Assembly: GCF_030272615.1 (NCBI RefSeq)
Contig: NC_081409.1
Location: 241,638,332-241,694,331 of the forward strand
DNA from: Cryptomeria japonica
Lineage: Eukaryota; Streptophyta; Pinopsida; Cupressales; Cupressaceae
DNA length: 56,000 nt
Reading direction: 5' to 3'
Made by a program: the position numbers and the translations under genes
Part shown: piece after piece, positions 1 to 12,536 of the stretch
Position numbering within the stretch: the first letter of the stretch is position 1
Layout: every line of letters begins with the position of its first letter
Notes under the pieces: model-generated
The model's database searches: none
Told to the model about the DNA's origin: nothing
What the model saw: only the letters and a program-made list of their open reading frames with translations

Positions 1-3000
1 CAACTCTGAGGTGGGATCTCCCATTTTATATGGTTCCATTTAAGACAACTGATCTTCTTTATAAGAAGCCCGAGGTATATTGTATTTACTTACAAAGTAG
101 TCTTTAGATTAAAGCTCTTATAATCTTCCTTAACTTCTCTGTGCTTTCTCTCCTGGTGGCTATTAGTTGAAAATCTGTTGGAAAGAGTAACTGTTATATG
201 CACAACTAATCTTCATGGATGTAACTATGATGCAATAAGTGACTCAGACAAATTTTTCTTAGGACTTTGAAGAATAACTTTCAAGATTTTTGTTGCAAAA
301 ATTGTTGACACATCTCTCTCTATATGAATTCGAAAATGATTATTGTGAATCCCAAAAAACTTAAATCAAGCGGTGGAGGTGTAAATCATTTTTCTGACCC
401 CTTTGGTGGAAATGTTCTGATTCAGGACCAAGGAGAGAAGTTTGTAAACCTTTTGAGAGCAATGAGAGCATATGCTCAAGGTTCCTCTTCCAAATTTATT
501 GAAACCCAAATCTTTTCTCTTTGGGAAAAGTATTAGTTGTCATGGACACAATTCAATTGTTTAATTTAGTACATAACTTGTTTATTGTTGTAGCGGCACT
601 GATTCATGCTTGGTAGCATAAATTTTCTTTAATTAATAATGTAGATAGCTTTGTCCAAAATGTTTGGAAAAGGGTGCAATGATAAAAGGTGGACACTGGC
701 ATATCTTTTGATCAATGTAGCAATTTAGCATTGTTCGTTCCTAGAAGAAGTTTGTGATGTAAAGAACTATGTCGATTCAAAGTAAGAAAATTGTACACAA
801 GTCACCATGTGCAAGTTCCTTCATTTGAAATCACTGAATTATGCTATGTAATGATGAAAATTGCAACATGATCAGAGTTATGCCTTTTGAGCGGATTGTC
901 ATGGTTTTGGGTCCCATATTGAGATTGCTTCATTGGGAAGCACGAGTATTATATGGACTAAACGATACAGACCATAGGAGAAACGTAATTTACAATAACA
1001 AATTCAGATATGTATATTGATTCAAAACTTGAAAAAGAATCATTTTTCCATGCAACACTTTTAGACAATATAAAACTGTGACATTTAAAGGCTAAAATGT
1101 AGATAAAACAAAAAAGGCAGGGTTCACATGGAAGGCACAATAATAAAGGATATGCACTATCTATGAAAATCATGTGTTTTTGTAAACATGGCATTCAAGC
1201 ATAAAAGCTCATGGCCTTGGGTAGGATCACTTTTCCCGTCCTTAATGTTGCAAGGCATCTCTCATTAATGGTAGCGAATGACCTAACAATATTGGCCTCT
1301 TGACACCACACAATATAAATCTTGAGTAATTTTTTGATAAATATATTTTTGTTATTTATAAATGTATGTAAGCAAATTTGGTTAATTACTAAAACTATAT
1401 CAATTGTTCTGGATTTGTTTATTATTGCAATCGGTGGTATATAGATTTGGCTCAATTAGAATATTCTTTGGAACAAGGATTTTACAAATAAATGTCATAA
1501 ATATATGAACAGTAACTTACAGTTTTATTCATTGTGGCTTTGGTGGATGGCTGAATTGAGGTACTTATTGTGGATTGAGCAAAGCTCAAATCCAATGGGC
1601 ACAAATTCTGTGTGCGCTATGTTTCGAAAACTAGTTCGGATGAATTCCAATTATTAATATGGTTTGTGTTGTGATTTCTTTCACTATGGTGATATTGGAG
1701 ATAGCCTAATGGATTGTTAAAAAAGAAATTGATAAATTGAAGAGATTACTTGTAAATTTTTAAGATTCTTACCATCTATTCAACATGGCACATAGCACAT
1801 TAATAGGATTTTGAAAATCTTAACATTTTATCTTATTTAATGCATGCACCATTTTAACTAAACTTGGAATAGGTTTCTAATTTCAAGAGAGTTTTTAATG
1901 TATGTAAAGGTGTTGGACATTTATATGTTTTGTATATGAGAGGATGCAACAAACTTTTGATTCATCTTAAATTCTATGCTAATTGAAATTTGGATATGTG
2001 ATTATTTAAACTAGTAATATATAATATAAAATCAATGTCTCACATGATTCTTGAATTTTAAATATAATTATTAGCTATAGATCATAATGCACAAAAAAAT
2101 ATTTTTAATGCTCATATTCTAATAAGATTGTATAGACCTTTATTTGTTTGGGTTGTCTTTATTTTTCAAGTTATACAATTATTCAATTTAATTCAAATGC
2201 AATTTATTTGTCATATATATTTTTCTTAATAAAGAATTGTCGTGATAGCTAAATGATTATAAACTTTTGATCATTTAATACGTATGAGATCTTGTCTAAA
2301 TAATTATATATTTGTGAATATTTATAAGGCTTATATATGTTAAACCTTATATTAAAAGAATATATACATTTCATTAAAGGATTGGTAGCTATGAGTGGGT
2401 AAAATTATAAACACGCTTTTCCAAGCTTTGTATGTGTGGTGAAAAAACATTCATAATAATCATAGGATGTATATTGTCAATATGAATGTAGTATAACAAA
2501 CCAATAAAGTAGAAGTCTTTATGTTATTCATTTACTAATATATGATCTATACTTGCTCATTTTAGTTAAAATGAAGCATAGAAATATGGATGAGATAATA
2601 CGATAAACTACCAAAGATAAATTAGATATTTGATTTTATTAATATTGATCAATCAATAATTAATCATGATCAATTAGGTATATAGTGTGCCTTTGTTGAG
2701 TCTCATCCATCATTACCCTTGACATCTACAAAAGTTGGCTAATTTGGTCAAGCATTGGTCTTCAACAACAGCGAAAAATGTATTAACAAAATAATTGATC
2801 ATAAGATACAATTTCTTTTGTTTGAACTAATTTGTTGGCATTGAAGCTTATTTATTATCATCTTTTTCTTTTCTCAAGACCTTTTCCTTTATTTTAAAGT
2901 CTCAAGTTTGGTAAAGAGTTTGATTATGGTGACAAAGAGAGAAAATGCCTTTGTCTTTTCAACATAATATCTACATATTGATCTTCAAATAAAAATATAA

Positions 3001-4263
3001 TAACAATTGTACATATATGGATGAATAAGACGAATTTATGCTTATAAACAATGCACGTTCAAAATGATGTGCCTCGGTGAGGTGAGAAGTTCTAAAAAAC
3101 ATAAAAACGTATCTATATTGTTTAATTACATTCATAGGTTGATATTTGTTTACAATTAACTATGATGAAATGTCAATGGTTAACAAATTAATTTAGGTGA
3201 ACAATAAGGTGCTATAGGGCTAGTGTCATAGAAATATAATATCATGTTAAGAAATTTATTTAAAATATTAAGCATTCTCATACATCTCTCTTATAATAAA
3301 ATTAGTATCTATTGTAGCCAAAACAAAACACAAAAAGTGTACATAAAAAAAAATAGATCAACATGTTTTATTGTTTCATGGATTGTTTTAAAATGTGTTA
3401 AATTTCCGTTTAGGCTCACAAGGATATGGTTTCCTCTAGATGTTGGTATATTGATCCCAATGTTTTGTTGTAGGAATTTATACCTGTGCCAAAATTGTAT
3501 CATAAAGTTGCCCTTGCAAATGGTCTCAATCAACATATATCTCCTCTTTATGATTGGTTGGTGAATTGTTTTTGTTGACAATGGAACTAAATAACTAATT
3601 TAGCAAGAAATTGTTGGGAAAAGGTGTTTCAATATTGCATTCCTAATGTTCATTTTAATCTATTTTGATTGCATTAACTATTTCGTCTTTTAGTGGTTTT
3701 GTCTTCTTGTGGAAGGGAGAGCATTTCATCTAAGGCTTCCTATGATTCATCGTTATGTGGATTTTCCTCGTGAAGAAATATGTGCATCCCATTTTGAGTT
3801 GGCATGGTTTAGCAATGTGTTGGCATCTTGTGGCGTAAGGCCATCATAACAAGAGTTATATACAATAATTTTATGACACTAAAGAGTATGTAAGAGGGAG
3901 GTTATATTGGAGTCTTGATTAGCATTATGACATGTATGAACACTTGTCATGGAACAACTTTGAATATGTTGAATGAAGATAGACTAGGATGCCCAAGTTT
4001 GGGTGGTCAAATATTGACAAGTATGACAATTATAAGATTTGTTAAGTATATGCTAAATATAGCTAGGAGGACCAAGGCCAAGGTGACATTAGAATGTGGA
4101 CCCATGTTTGAGTTTCATATTTTTTGTTATTTTGTCAATGGTTTTCCTAAACCATTTATGGAATCTAGTTTGAATTATTGCGTATATATTATTGTTTGGA
4201 GTTATACTTTTTGTAGTTAATTTGAAAGCATCATTATGTTGCTAGAATCACCCTAGATTTATA
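1..4263. other. Unassigned AT-rich intergenic DNA
   Basis: No gene, RNA gene or complete mobile element is recognised here. The sequence is AT-rich with many short stops in all frames. Two spots look faintly coding, a 70-codon frame at 324-536 and broken frames at about 3420-4220, but neither shows a domain I can name. The second could be a very old element or pseudogene remnant. Confidence 0.6.
324..536 (+). CDS. Small hypothetical ORF, 70 aa
   Basis: An ATG-initiated frame of 70 codons ending in TAG. I do not recognise the product. The first half is polar and contains a short glycine run (GGG). The second half could form an amphipathic helix (EKFVNLLRAMRAYAQG). There is no signal peptide, membrane segment or metal-binding motif. 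Its composition is less AT-biased than the flanks, which is the only hint of coding. It may be a fragment of a decayed element or chance. No neighbouring gene supports a function. Confidence 0.15.
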   Translation: MNSKMIIVNPKKLKSSGGGVNHFSDPFGGNVLIQDQGEKFVNLLRAMRAYAQGSSSKFIETQIFSLWEKY

Positions 4264-4522
4264 TGTTGGAAATACTCAAATGAATGCTTTCTTTATAAAT
4301 GTGTTGTAATTTATTAATTTACTAAATAATACATTTTCTTACTTTGAAGTGTGGGATATTCCTTCGAAGAGTTTTTTGTGTACACTTGTGTTATGGTATA
4401 TTGTTTAATTTATGTTTATATGACCCTACTTTCTATAATTGTAAAGATTGATAAATTTGTGTCTAACTCTCCTCATTGACTTAATGTAGAAAGCATCTAT
4501 GCACACCATGGTTCCTTTTAGT
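4264..4522 (+). mobile_element. Possible decayed copia 5' LTR
   Basis: AT-rich stretch starting TGTTGGAAATAC and lying directly upstream of a tRNA-iMet type primer site. Its position and TG start fit a copia LTR. No second LTR copy was found in the window and the 3' edge near the primer site is unclear, so the limits are tentative. Confidence 0.25.
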
Positions 4523-4534
4523 TGGTATCGGAGC
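4523..4534 (+). other. Primer-binding site, tRNA-iMet type (degenerate)
   Basis: TGGTATCGGAGC differs by one base from TGGTATCAGAGC, the usual plant copia site complementary to the 3' end of initiator tRNA-Met. It precedes gag-like codons at about 4650, the expected order. Confidence 0.6.
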
Positions 4535-4588
4535 ATGATCATATTTTATCTAGTTGTTGTGTAGAGAGTATTTTGTACTAATCATTGA

Positions 4589-5090
4589 TTGATTGGAACC
4601 TTGCAAAGAGAACGCTTTGATTTTATTGCATTAAGAGATGGAAAGGTGTCAATAATCAAAATGGAGAATTTTAATGGTAATAATTTTGAGCTGTGGAAAT
4701 TGCGATGGAGGATATACTCATGGATAGAGATCTATATGTTGCAATTTATTGTACCATGCCATTGGACATGAAACAAGAAGACTAGGACTTGATGAACAAA
4801 AAGGCTAAGGGTCTTGTGAGACTCTATTTAATAGATTCAATTTTATCAAACATTCATGAAGAGACTATCGTAATAAATTTATGGGAAGACAATGAAATTT
4901 ATCAAGCTAAATCCTTGGTAAGTAAGTTATTCCTGAAAAAAAAATGTATTCTATTAAAATGGAGGATGGTGAATTTGTAGTTGGGGAAGAGTACAAACCT
5001 ATGTTATGCTTTTATAAAGGAATCAACCAACACAATAAAAAATTGTCAACTTCGGTCCCATAAAAGTGACCTTTATGTTCAGAATTTGAA
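4589..5090 (+). pseudogene. Ty1/copia gag fragment, frameshifted
   Basis: Broken reading frames carry the pattern of the N-terminal copia gag (UBN2-type capsid). A first frame reads KMENFNGNNFELWKLR, followed after a frameshift by MNKKAKGLVRLYLIDSIL and later IYQAKSLVSKLFLKKK. The order matches copia gag: the F-x-G-x-N-x-x-x-W start, then the D-K-K-A helix, then the region preceding the Q-L loop. At least two frameshifts are needed and the match fades after about 5000. No protease, integrase or reverse transcriptase follows, so this is a truncated remnant of an element whose primer site is at 4523. The family call is fairly firm; the product is non-functional. Confidence 0.6.
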
Positions 5091-5582
5091 AGTGATGTAA
5101 ACTAATGAAACGTAGAGCTCTTGATGAAATTTATGTTTGTAATTTTTTTTTTAAATCAAAAAATTATTTGATCTATTTTATTATAAATTTAAGAACAAAA
5201 TTTGAATTGCTAAATTTTTCAGAAAAATTGAGGTGCAATTAACATCACAAAAGAAAGATCTATGTTATTTTTCCTTATTTTGTTAATTTTTTTCCAAAGG
5301 GATAACTTCAATATCTAGTGCATGGAACAAAAATTTATTTTTTGATGAACATTTTTCTCATAATAATGTTTCAAACTCAAACTTCCAAAATTTGATAGTT
5401 TTCATTTAATGTCACCTTTTGCTTAATTTTTTTTTAATCATTTTTTAGAAAAAAATTATATCATTTAATGTCACCTTTTCCTTATTTTTTTATCAGTATA
5501 TTAAAGAATTTTAATTTCTTTCGAAACTTAACAAATATAAAGCTTATATTTGCAAGTTGAGTTGTTGTGTGCCCGCAACCTA
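5091..5582. other. AT-rich spacer, no gene
   Basis: Only A/T-rich sequence with homopolymer runs. A loose direct repeat of about 28 bp (ATTTAATGTCACCTTTT type) occurs near 5404 and 5462. Nothing else is recognised. Confidence 0.6.
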
Positions 5583-5913
5583 CTATTGTTGATGACAGAC
5601 CCTTTGTAGGATCCTCCCTGCTGGATTTTTCTTTTGTTGGTCCCAATGATAGCATTGCCTACCGTGGTGTGTCACAAGTAGAAGGGGACATCTTTCCCCC
5701 TTCCTAAAACCCATCTTTCTCATGGCTTGGGTGTTCCCCCCCACTCTTGAGTTGGGTTTTGGGTTGTTGCAAGTTTGACGGGTTTTTTTGTTTGCCTGTC
5801 CGACTTTGTTTTGTTTGGGGCTTGCACCCCAATTCTCTCTTTTTTGTTGCCTATGGGCTATTGTATTAAGGGTCAGCACCCTATTTTTGTTGCTTTTTTA
5901 AATAAAAACAAAC

Positions 5914-5915
<2 letters not shown>
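5583..5915 (+). mobile_element. Possible LINE 3' tail
   Basis: A T/G-rich, non-coding stretch with a run of TTTTTTGTTTGCCTGTCC-like text ends in TTTTTAAATAAAAACAAACA and passes straight into a TA/TG microsatellite. This resembles the 3' untranslated tail of plant L1-type LINEs, which often end in A-rich simple repeats. No reverse transcriptase or endonuclease coding remains, and no target-site duplication was identified. Confidence 0.35.
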
Positions 5916-5999
<84 letters not shown>

Positions 6000-6075
6000 A
6001 TACATATACATATATACATATTTATACATATGTATATACATATATGTGTGTGTATATACATACATGTATATGTAT
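5916..6075. repeat. TG dinucleotide microsatellite with TA/CA flanks
   Basis: About 37 uninterrupted TG units (5923-5997) followed by mixed TA/CA/TG dinucleotides. Reading frames through it (runs of Val-Cys or His-Thr) are artefacts of the repeat. Confidence 0.95.
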
Positions 6076-9000
6076 GTTGGTAAACAGATTTGTCACTGCA
6101 GTTGTTTATTTGAAACTAACCCTGTTTGCCCGAAGAGCAGTGACAAACGTTCCAACAATTGGAGAGATTGTAGTAAAACCACAATCTTCCTCTGCGTTTG
6201 AGAGGGGCAACTCCCTCGTATGATGGGGGTATTTGAGATTTTTGTGTACTTTTAACCTAAAAGTACATAAAGGAGAAAACATAAAACTAAGGAAAGATGA
6301 CTCATAGAAACCCCAACAGTAGACATATGAAAGCCAACTAAGATTCCATAACTAATAAAGATTCCATAACTAATAAGGATTACAAAAGGGGTTTATTACC
6401 AAATAGGTTGAAACATGCAATGATGATGAAAGAAGTATAATAAACCTCAACATACGAAGAGATGAGTTGTATTGTCACATGCAAGTCAAGATACTAGGAA
6501 ATGATGTGATTCATCAATTACATAAATTTTGGAGTAGAGAATAAATGGATTCCACTAATACACAAAAGGATTGTGAATTTAACATACGAGAAAGAGATAA
6601 TCATAACACAAACACATCCAATACATACGAATCAAATGCATTCTTTGTTATTCTTTTGAAAATATACAAGTCCAAAAGCTTTGAGTACCAAATGTGAAAA
6701 CCAAAAGTTCTTTAAAGTTTCTCTACAAAATTTTGCAGAGTTTTCCCTCCATAAGAGGCTCCCCTTTTCATTACAAATGACCTTGTATTTATAGGCCTCA
6801 CAAAATAATTACTTTGTAACCACTTAGGATAACTACCTTGGGTAACCACTTAAGATAACTACCTAAGTTATTACTTCTAATAACTACCTCTTAGAAACAA
6901 GTTAGGATTTATCTAAATTTTACAAATGAAGTTCAAATTCTAACTTTTAGTTACAATGAGTGACATAAGTCACTTTAAAAAAATGTGACTATCAGCTCCT
7001 AACTTTGAAGAAAGACCAAATCATTGATCTTGCTAAGGTAGGTTTCCATTTTCATCTGCTTCATCTGTACTTGAAATCATCTTGCCAAAACATTTATCTA
7101 TCTATTCAAAAAGATAAGACAATTCTAGGGGTCTCCATAAAAATGAAAAAAGATTGTGCATTGCAAAATATCCATAAGTTGGTACCTCCATCATTGACAT
7201 AAAGTATCCATTCACCAGCATGTTTCTTTGAAAGACGCACTACGACTTTTTCAACTAGAGATCATTGGATATTTTGCATGTTTGTCAATTGTCTTTGAAA
7301 AATATTTGCCATCATAAAATATCCAACATGTCATCCTTTTTGATATGATATGAAATCAGAAAAGTTGGACACCTTCATTGCATAGCTACACCATACCTAT
7401 CGATACCTTCATTACACAAGCATGCACATTGTACGAGTGATGTAGTAATCCATCAATCCATCATTCTTTTTGCATTGAGCATCCTCTAAAATAAAAATCT
7501 TTTGTTCTCCAAGTTCCTTCCCTGTCCATAAATACAACATCGTGGATTCATGATAACCATGATGCATGAACTAGTTGCCTCAATATCTCACTTGTCGAAA
7601 GATTGCTTTTAAAATCCATACTTCCAATTACACAAAATATACAACCTCCTTTGCACCTTTCTCAATGATACACAGAAACAAATTTGTGGATTAGAAAATT
7701 TAATAAGAATCTCTATTCCATTATATTTCAAGGTTTCCTCCTGATGCTCATAAAAGTGTTATGAGAAAGACTCTCTAAATGTAATAAATGATCATCCACA
7801 TGAAATCCCACATCAGAAAACCTTCCTAGTGAACTAATATTCATCTGAGATGCTTGCAACTATCATAAATCTTCTCCATCTCTATATCTTGATGAATGTC
7901 CAGATGTTGATTCAAAGCTCCGATTTCGGCACAGGCAGGAAATTTGCTAGCAAAATTTTTGGAGTTTGGCTTTACATCAGTCAATTGCATTTGTTTACGA
8001 GTTCCTTAAGACTTTTTCAACAAATTCAATTTCTGCATATTGTGCAATCACGACATACCATGAGACTGTCTGTTGAATGGTTTGTGTGCCTTCTCTAAGC
8101 TTCTACATTTGCATGTTTGTAAGCTTACAAAGCTTTTTCAACATGTACCAAGGTAACATGCCCACACAACCGCGACAAATACAGTTTATTGAGTATCTTC
8201 AAGCTGGCCACCACAGACATAAAGATCAACCATGTAGTATGCATGACCCTCATCCACAAACTATACACAAACAAATCTTATAATGTTAAGACGTGTGTGA
8301 GCAACATTTATTCGGTGATTTTGGGAGCTTCTTTTGCAAGGTTCATTTCATGCATACGCTGCAATTATATCATTTCATTCCTTGTGATGACATCTCTTTG
8401 GGGCGTCTTTGTCCAAACAGTTCGCTTGCCTTGTTACTTCTTCTTTGTTCCACATTAATCATGCAATCTGTCAAACAGTTCACAAGTTGTTTTGTGCTCC
8501 CATATTTCTCTGAGGAATTATGTAAAACACTTTGGGTGCATGCTTCCTCATTTCGCAGGCATATCCACGAGAACATATGACAAATATCCTTTTCTACCTT
8601 TCGAGCTTTGATGGATCTGCATACCATGTTCCAAGTTCCTTGTTCGCGCAGGTAAGGAGAGAATGGCTTTGTGCATGCGTGTTTACATTCGCCCAAATTC
8701 CATGCATTCATTTGTTCATACCGTGTGATAACTGTATTTCATTATTTGAGATGACATGTCTTTGAGGCACACAGTCAAACAATTCCAGTGCCTTGCCTAC
8801 GCCTCCGCATTTTGTATGGGGTGGAGAAAGTGCTGGTGGGGGTCGAGGAGCTTGACCTTTCAACTCAATCAATTGAATCAAAGTAAACGACTGGTTGGAT
8901 TTCGATCTACTCGTTTCATCTTGACCTCTGCTAGCACTGTATATTTCTTTAGCTTTGATCTGCTACCTTTGTGCAACCTCTTTATGTTGATGGTCAACCT

Positions 9001-9179
9001 GCTACTTACGGTACATGAAGGTATGCAGGGTCGTATGCTAAGATTCAAACTTGCACACTCACTGGTGATAGATCAACCGACACCTGCTCAATTGTCTTTT
9101 CTTGGAGGTTTTATTTTCTCAACTTAAGCTTTTTGAGCAAGGGAGGTTAGAAAGTTAGGATTTGTGAGAAAGTGAGCAT
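6076..9179. other. Unassigned region with minus-strand TATA-like site
   Basis: No gene recognised. Short direct duplications occur at 6341-6376 (18 bp twice) and about 6818-6867 (25 bp twice, AACCACTTAGGATAACTACC type). On the minus strand, CCTATAAATACAAGG at about 6783-6797 looks like a TATA box, so part of 6200-6990 may be an old minus-strand LTR. I could not find its ends or a partner copy. The frames between 7850 and 9127 are short, overlap on both strands, and show no domain. Confidence 0.45.
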
Positions 9180-9308
9180 AATAGGTTAGGATTGCTCACT
9201 TTTTGTGCATTTTTAACCTATTAAGGTTAGAATTTTGACTTTTCAAAATAATAGGTTAGTCTTGCTCATTTTTTGAGCATTTTTAACCTATTAAGGTTGG
9301 AATTTTGA
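9180..9308. repeat. Tandem duplication, 70-bp period, two copies
   Basis: Copies at 9180-9238 and 9250-9308 share AATAGGTTAG..TTGCTCA..TTTT..GCATTTTTAACCTATTAAGGTT..AATTTTGA with a few substitutions. The flanks have a partial third copy (GAGCA..AGGTTAG near 9135-9165). Confidence 0.85.
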
Positions 9309-9961
9309 AATTTTTGAGCAGTTAAGGGCTTTGAGAAAAATATTTATTCCATCTGAACCTACATAAGGACTTTTAATTTCTCTTTCTCTTCAAAAAGATC
9401 AAAATGGGAAATATATTGAAAACAATTTTAAATATTTGAATTATTTCAAAAAGAATAATTCAAATATTTCCCATTAGACTTCAATGCCTTGATTCAATAA
9501 ATATGACCACAACTTTCAATTGGTAAGGAGTTAGGTTCCGAAATTCGAAACATGCCTTCAAGATAGGAGGATGAGCATATACCATCATTTATTCCTCATG
9601 AAGATACCTCGAGTGTGGTATTTTAATTGATTTAAAGCAAGGAATATCAAAATTTGAAAGTTTAAAATATGGCAAACTGTTAACTGGGTTCAGGCAAAAA
9701 TTGGTTATATGACACAAAATGATGCTTAATGTGTTCACAGAGCGATTTTTCTCATTTCTTTTTAATTTTCAAAATTCGTCCATTTTTCACATTTTGACTG
9801 ACATATTATGATTGATTACAATGTAGGTTAAGAATGACAACCTTGGATCACATGCTCACTCATTACACATAGACACATATTTGGGTCTTCATTCAACATT
9901 GGGACCAATTTAAAGTTCAAATTTTAGGTATGTCAAATATGGGGCAACAATGTACATATAC

Positions 9962-9962
<1 letters not shown>
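9309..9962. other. AT-rich spacer without gene
   Basis: Nothing coding is recognised. The only structure is the perfect hairpin at 9430-9469, listed separately. Confidence 0.6.
9430..9469. repeat. Perfect 16-bp inverted repeat (hairpin)
   Basis: Arms 9430-9445 (AAATATTTGAATTATT) and 9454-9469 (its exact reverse complement) are separated by an 8-base loop. There is no following T-run and no adjacent gene, so it is not a terminator call. Confidence 0.85.
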
Positions 9963-9999
<37 letters not shown>

Positions 10000-10064
10000 G
10001 TATATATACATATACATGTATATGTATATAGATGTATAGGTATGTATATATGTATATACATTTA

Positions 10065-10097
<33 letters not shown>

Positions 10098-10108
10098 GAT
10101 TATGTATG

Positions 10109-10149
<41 letters not shown>

Positions 10150-10249
10150 GTACACACACACACCTATGTATATACATATATATACATACATATACATATA
10201 CATGTATATGTATATGTACATATACATGTATATGTATATGTACATATAT

Positions 10250-10295
<46 letters not shown>

Positions 10296-10494
10296 GTATG
10301 TATGTATATATGTATGTATATATATGTGTGTGTATATATGTGTGTATATATATGTGTGTGTATGTATATATGTATGTATATATATGTGTGTGTATATGTA
10401 TGTATGTATATATATACATATATATGTATATGTATATGTATGTATATATATATACATATATATATACATGTATATGTATATGTGTGTGTGTATA

Positions 10495-10527
<33 letters not shown>

Positions 10528-10646
10528 ATGTATATATGTATGTGTGTGTGTGTGCGCGCGCGTGCACACATATATACATACATACATATTTGTGTATATA
10601 TAAGTATGTATGTATGTATGTGCACGAGCGCGTGTGTGGACATACA

Positions 10647-10721
<75 letters not shown>

Positions 10722-10740
10722 ATATATGCATACACACACA
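9963..10740. repeat. Long compound TG/TA/CA/CG microsatellite
   Basis: About 780 bp of almost strictly alternating pyrimidine-purine steps: (TG)n at 9963-9995, mixed TA/TG/CA blocks, a GTGCGCGCGCGTGCACACA block near 10550-10568, and a (TG)n tract of about 70 bp near 10649-10719. All long reading frames through it on both strands are repeat artefacts. It directly abuts the first array unit at 10742. Confidence 0.95.
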
Positions 10741-10741
10741 T

Positions 10742-12148
10742 AATAGACAAATAAGAACACCAAGACACAAATTTTATGTGGAAACCTCAATGGAAAACCA
10801 CGACAATAAAAGCTTATAAAATAAATCTCTCTTTTACAAAGTTTGTAGGCACCAACCTACTAGAGGCACCAACCAATTGGAAGCACCAACTCCCACTAGT
10901 TAATGTAGGCACCAACCTACAAGATATGAAGTACCAATTTCACAAAAAGATGAAGCACCGACTCCACCCAAGATGACGCACCAACCTCAACACAAATTCT
11001 ACTCTAATTTGTTCCACAGGTCTGTCAAAATTTGATCATCAAATCTTCCACATAAATCAGATTATCTTATCATAATTTGATGCTAAAAATTTCTTCAAAG
11101 CCTTCCCATATATCTGCTATTATGTCTCTCTCAGATATATGTATAGACTTTGCACTTATACATATACAATATCATACCCTCCTTACACCTAAAAGCTATA
11201 TCCTTGTATAAAAACTATGGTGCACGGATTTTATCTTTCAACATTCACACACCACTGTTTTCTTTTATCCAAAATTATTACCACAACATTATCCACTCTT
11301 CTCCACACACACTTTTTTACACTCATGTTTTTTTAATTTATACCACCGATTTCAAGATTTATATCCCCTAGAATCCATGTCCCATTCGAAGAGTTATATC
11401 TCTTCTTTATTAGTTATATAAGTCATTGATTACATCGATTACAAATCTCCCTTAGTCATATGTAACAATTACAACCTTTTGTTCACCAAAATCAGTTGCA
11501 ACCTTTGACTATTATAAAGTCATCTCCTTTCATAGACATAAGTCACATCTATTAATTATTTCTCATGCCCTTTGATAAAATGGTTACTTTCTTTTTCATA
11601 TTTCTAATCAAAATCTATTATTTCAGATAATATTAACTATTGGTTTATAACAGTTGTCTTTTGTTAATTAACTCGTGGACTTTTGGTTTGATTATTCATA
11701 GGTTTATTTATCATTTCTATAATTGTTACAAGTAATTTCTCCTTAACACCTTTCCTCCTGGACATATCATCAACATATGTGTTTTTTTTAATATAATATA
11801 AATTGTATCTCTATTAAATGAGTCACCATTAAGGTTAATACGTAGTTCTGTGAAGATAATGTATGGTTTTAACATGTTTCTTTGAACTAAATCCTCTTTA
11901 TCATACAAATTGCAATCACAATCAACTGCGAATGTCCACCTTACTTGATGTGTTGTTATCAATGTGTTGTTATTATGGCTGCATAATAACCTGGTCTTTT
12001 AATTGTTGATATGGACATAGGAATAAATAATGAACTCTTTTGGCATTAATGATAGGAATCTCATTAATATGCCTTTGAAATCAATGACAACATTTCCAAC
12101 AATCTCCCTCTTTGTCATTGATAGAAATCTCTAAATGATTTGATGTAA
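10742..12148 (-). repeat. Array unit A (about 1.41 kb)
   Basis: First copy of the head-to-tail repeat. It begins AATAGACAAATAAGAACACC and ends in the stretch TTTCCAACAATCTCCC..TTTGTCATTGATAG shared by all units. Read on the minus strand, that end is a purine-rich tract (AAAGAGGGAGATTG) directly followed by TGTTGG, the layout of a copia polypurine tract plus 3' LTR start. No ORF is conserved between units. Confidence 0.85.
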
Positions 12149-12536
12149 AATAGACAAATAAGAACACCAAGACACAAATTTTATGTGGAAACCTCAATGG
12201 AAAACCACGATAATAAATGCTTATAAAATAAGTCTCTCTTTTACAAAATTTGTAGGCACCAACCCATTGGAAGCACCAACCTACAAGATTGAAGCACCAA
12301 CTTCACAAAAATATGAAGCACTGACTCCACTCAAGATGAAGCACCAAACTCAACACAAATTCTATTATAATTTGTTCCACATGTCTGTCAAACTTTCATC
12401 ATCAAATCTGCCACATAAATCAGATTATCTTCTCATAATCTGCTAATGAAAATTTCTTCAAAGCCTTCCCATATATCTGCTACTATAGCTCTCTCAAATA
12501 TATGTATAAACTTTGCACTTATACATATACAACATA
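12149..12536 (-). repeat. Array unit B, left part
   Basis: Unit B starts at 12149 with the same opening as unit A and is interrupted at 12536 by the Ty3 chromovirus. It resumes at 18798. The break falls within CATATACAACATCATACCC of the unit, and the 5-bp duplication ACATA/ACATC marks the insertion. Confidence 0.9.

Noticed and set aside
3244-4220. Overlapping ORFs of 90-106 codons
   Set aside because: No recognisable domain, frames change often, AT-rich. At most an old unidentifiable remnant.
5775-6223. ORFs of 62-102 codons through the TG tract
   Set aside because: Artefacts of the TG/CA repeat (Val-Cys, His-Thr runs).
8370-8711. 113-codon minus-strand ORF and overlapping plus-strand ORFs
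   Set aside because: No domain, both strands open by chance, and no promoter or splice context that I can see.
9910-10819. Several ORFs of 69-286 codons on both strands through the microsatellite
   Set aside because: They encode only His-Thr, Tyr-Ile or Val-Cys runs produced by dinucleotide repeats. No gene signal.
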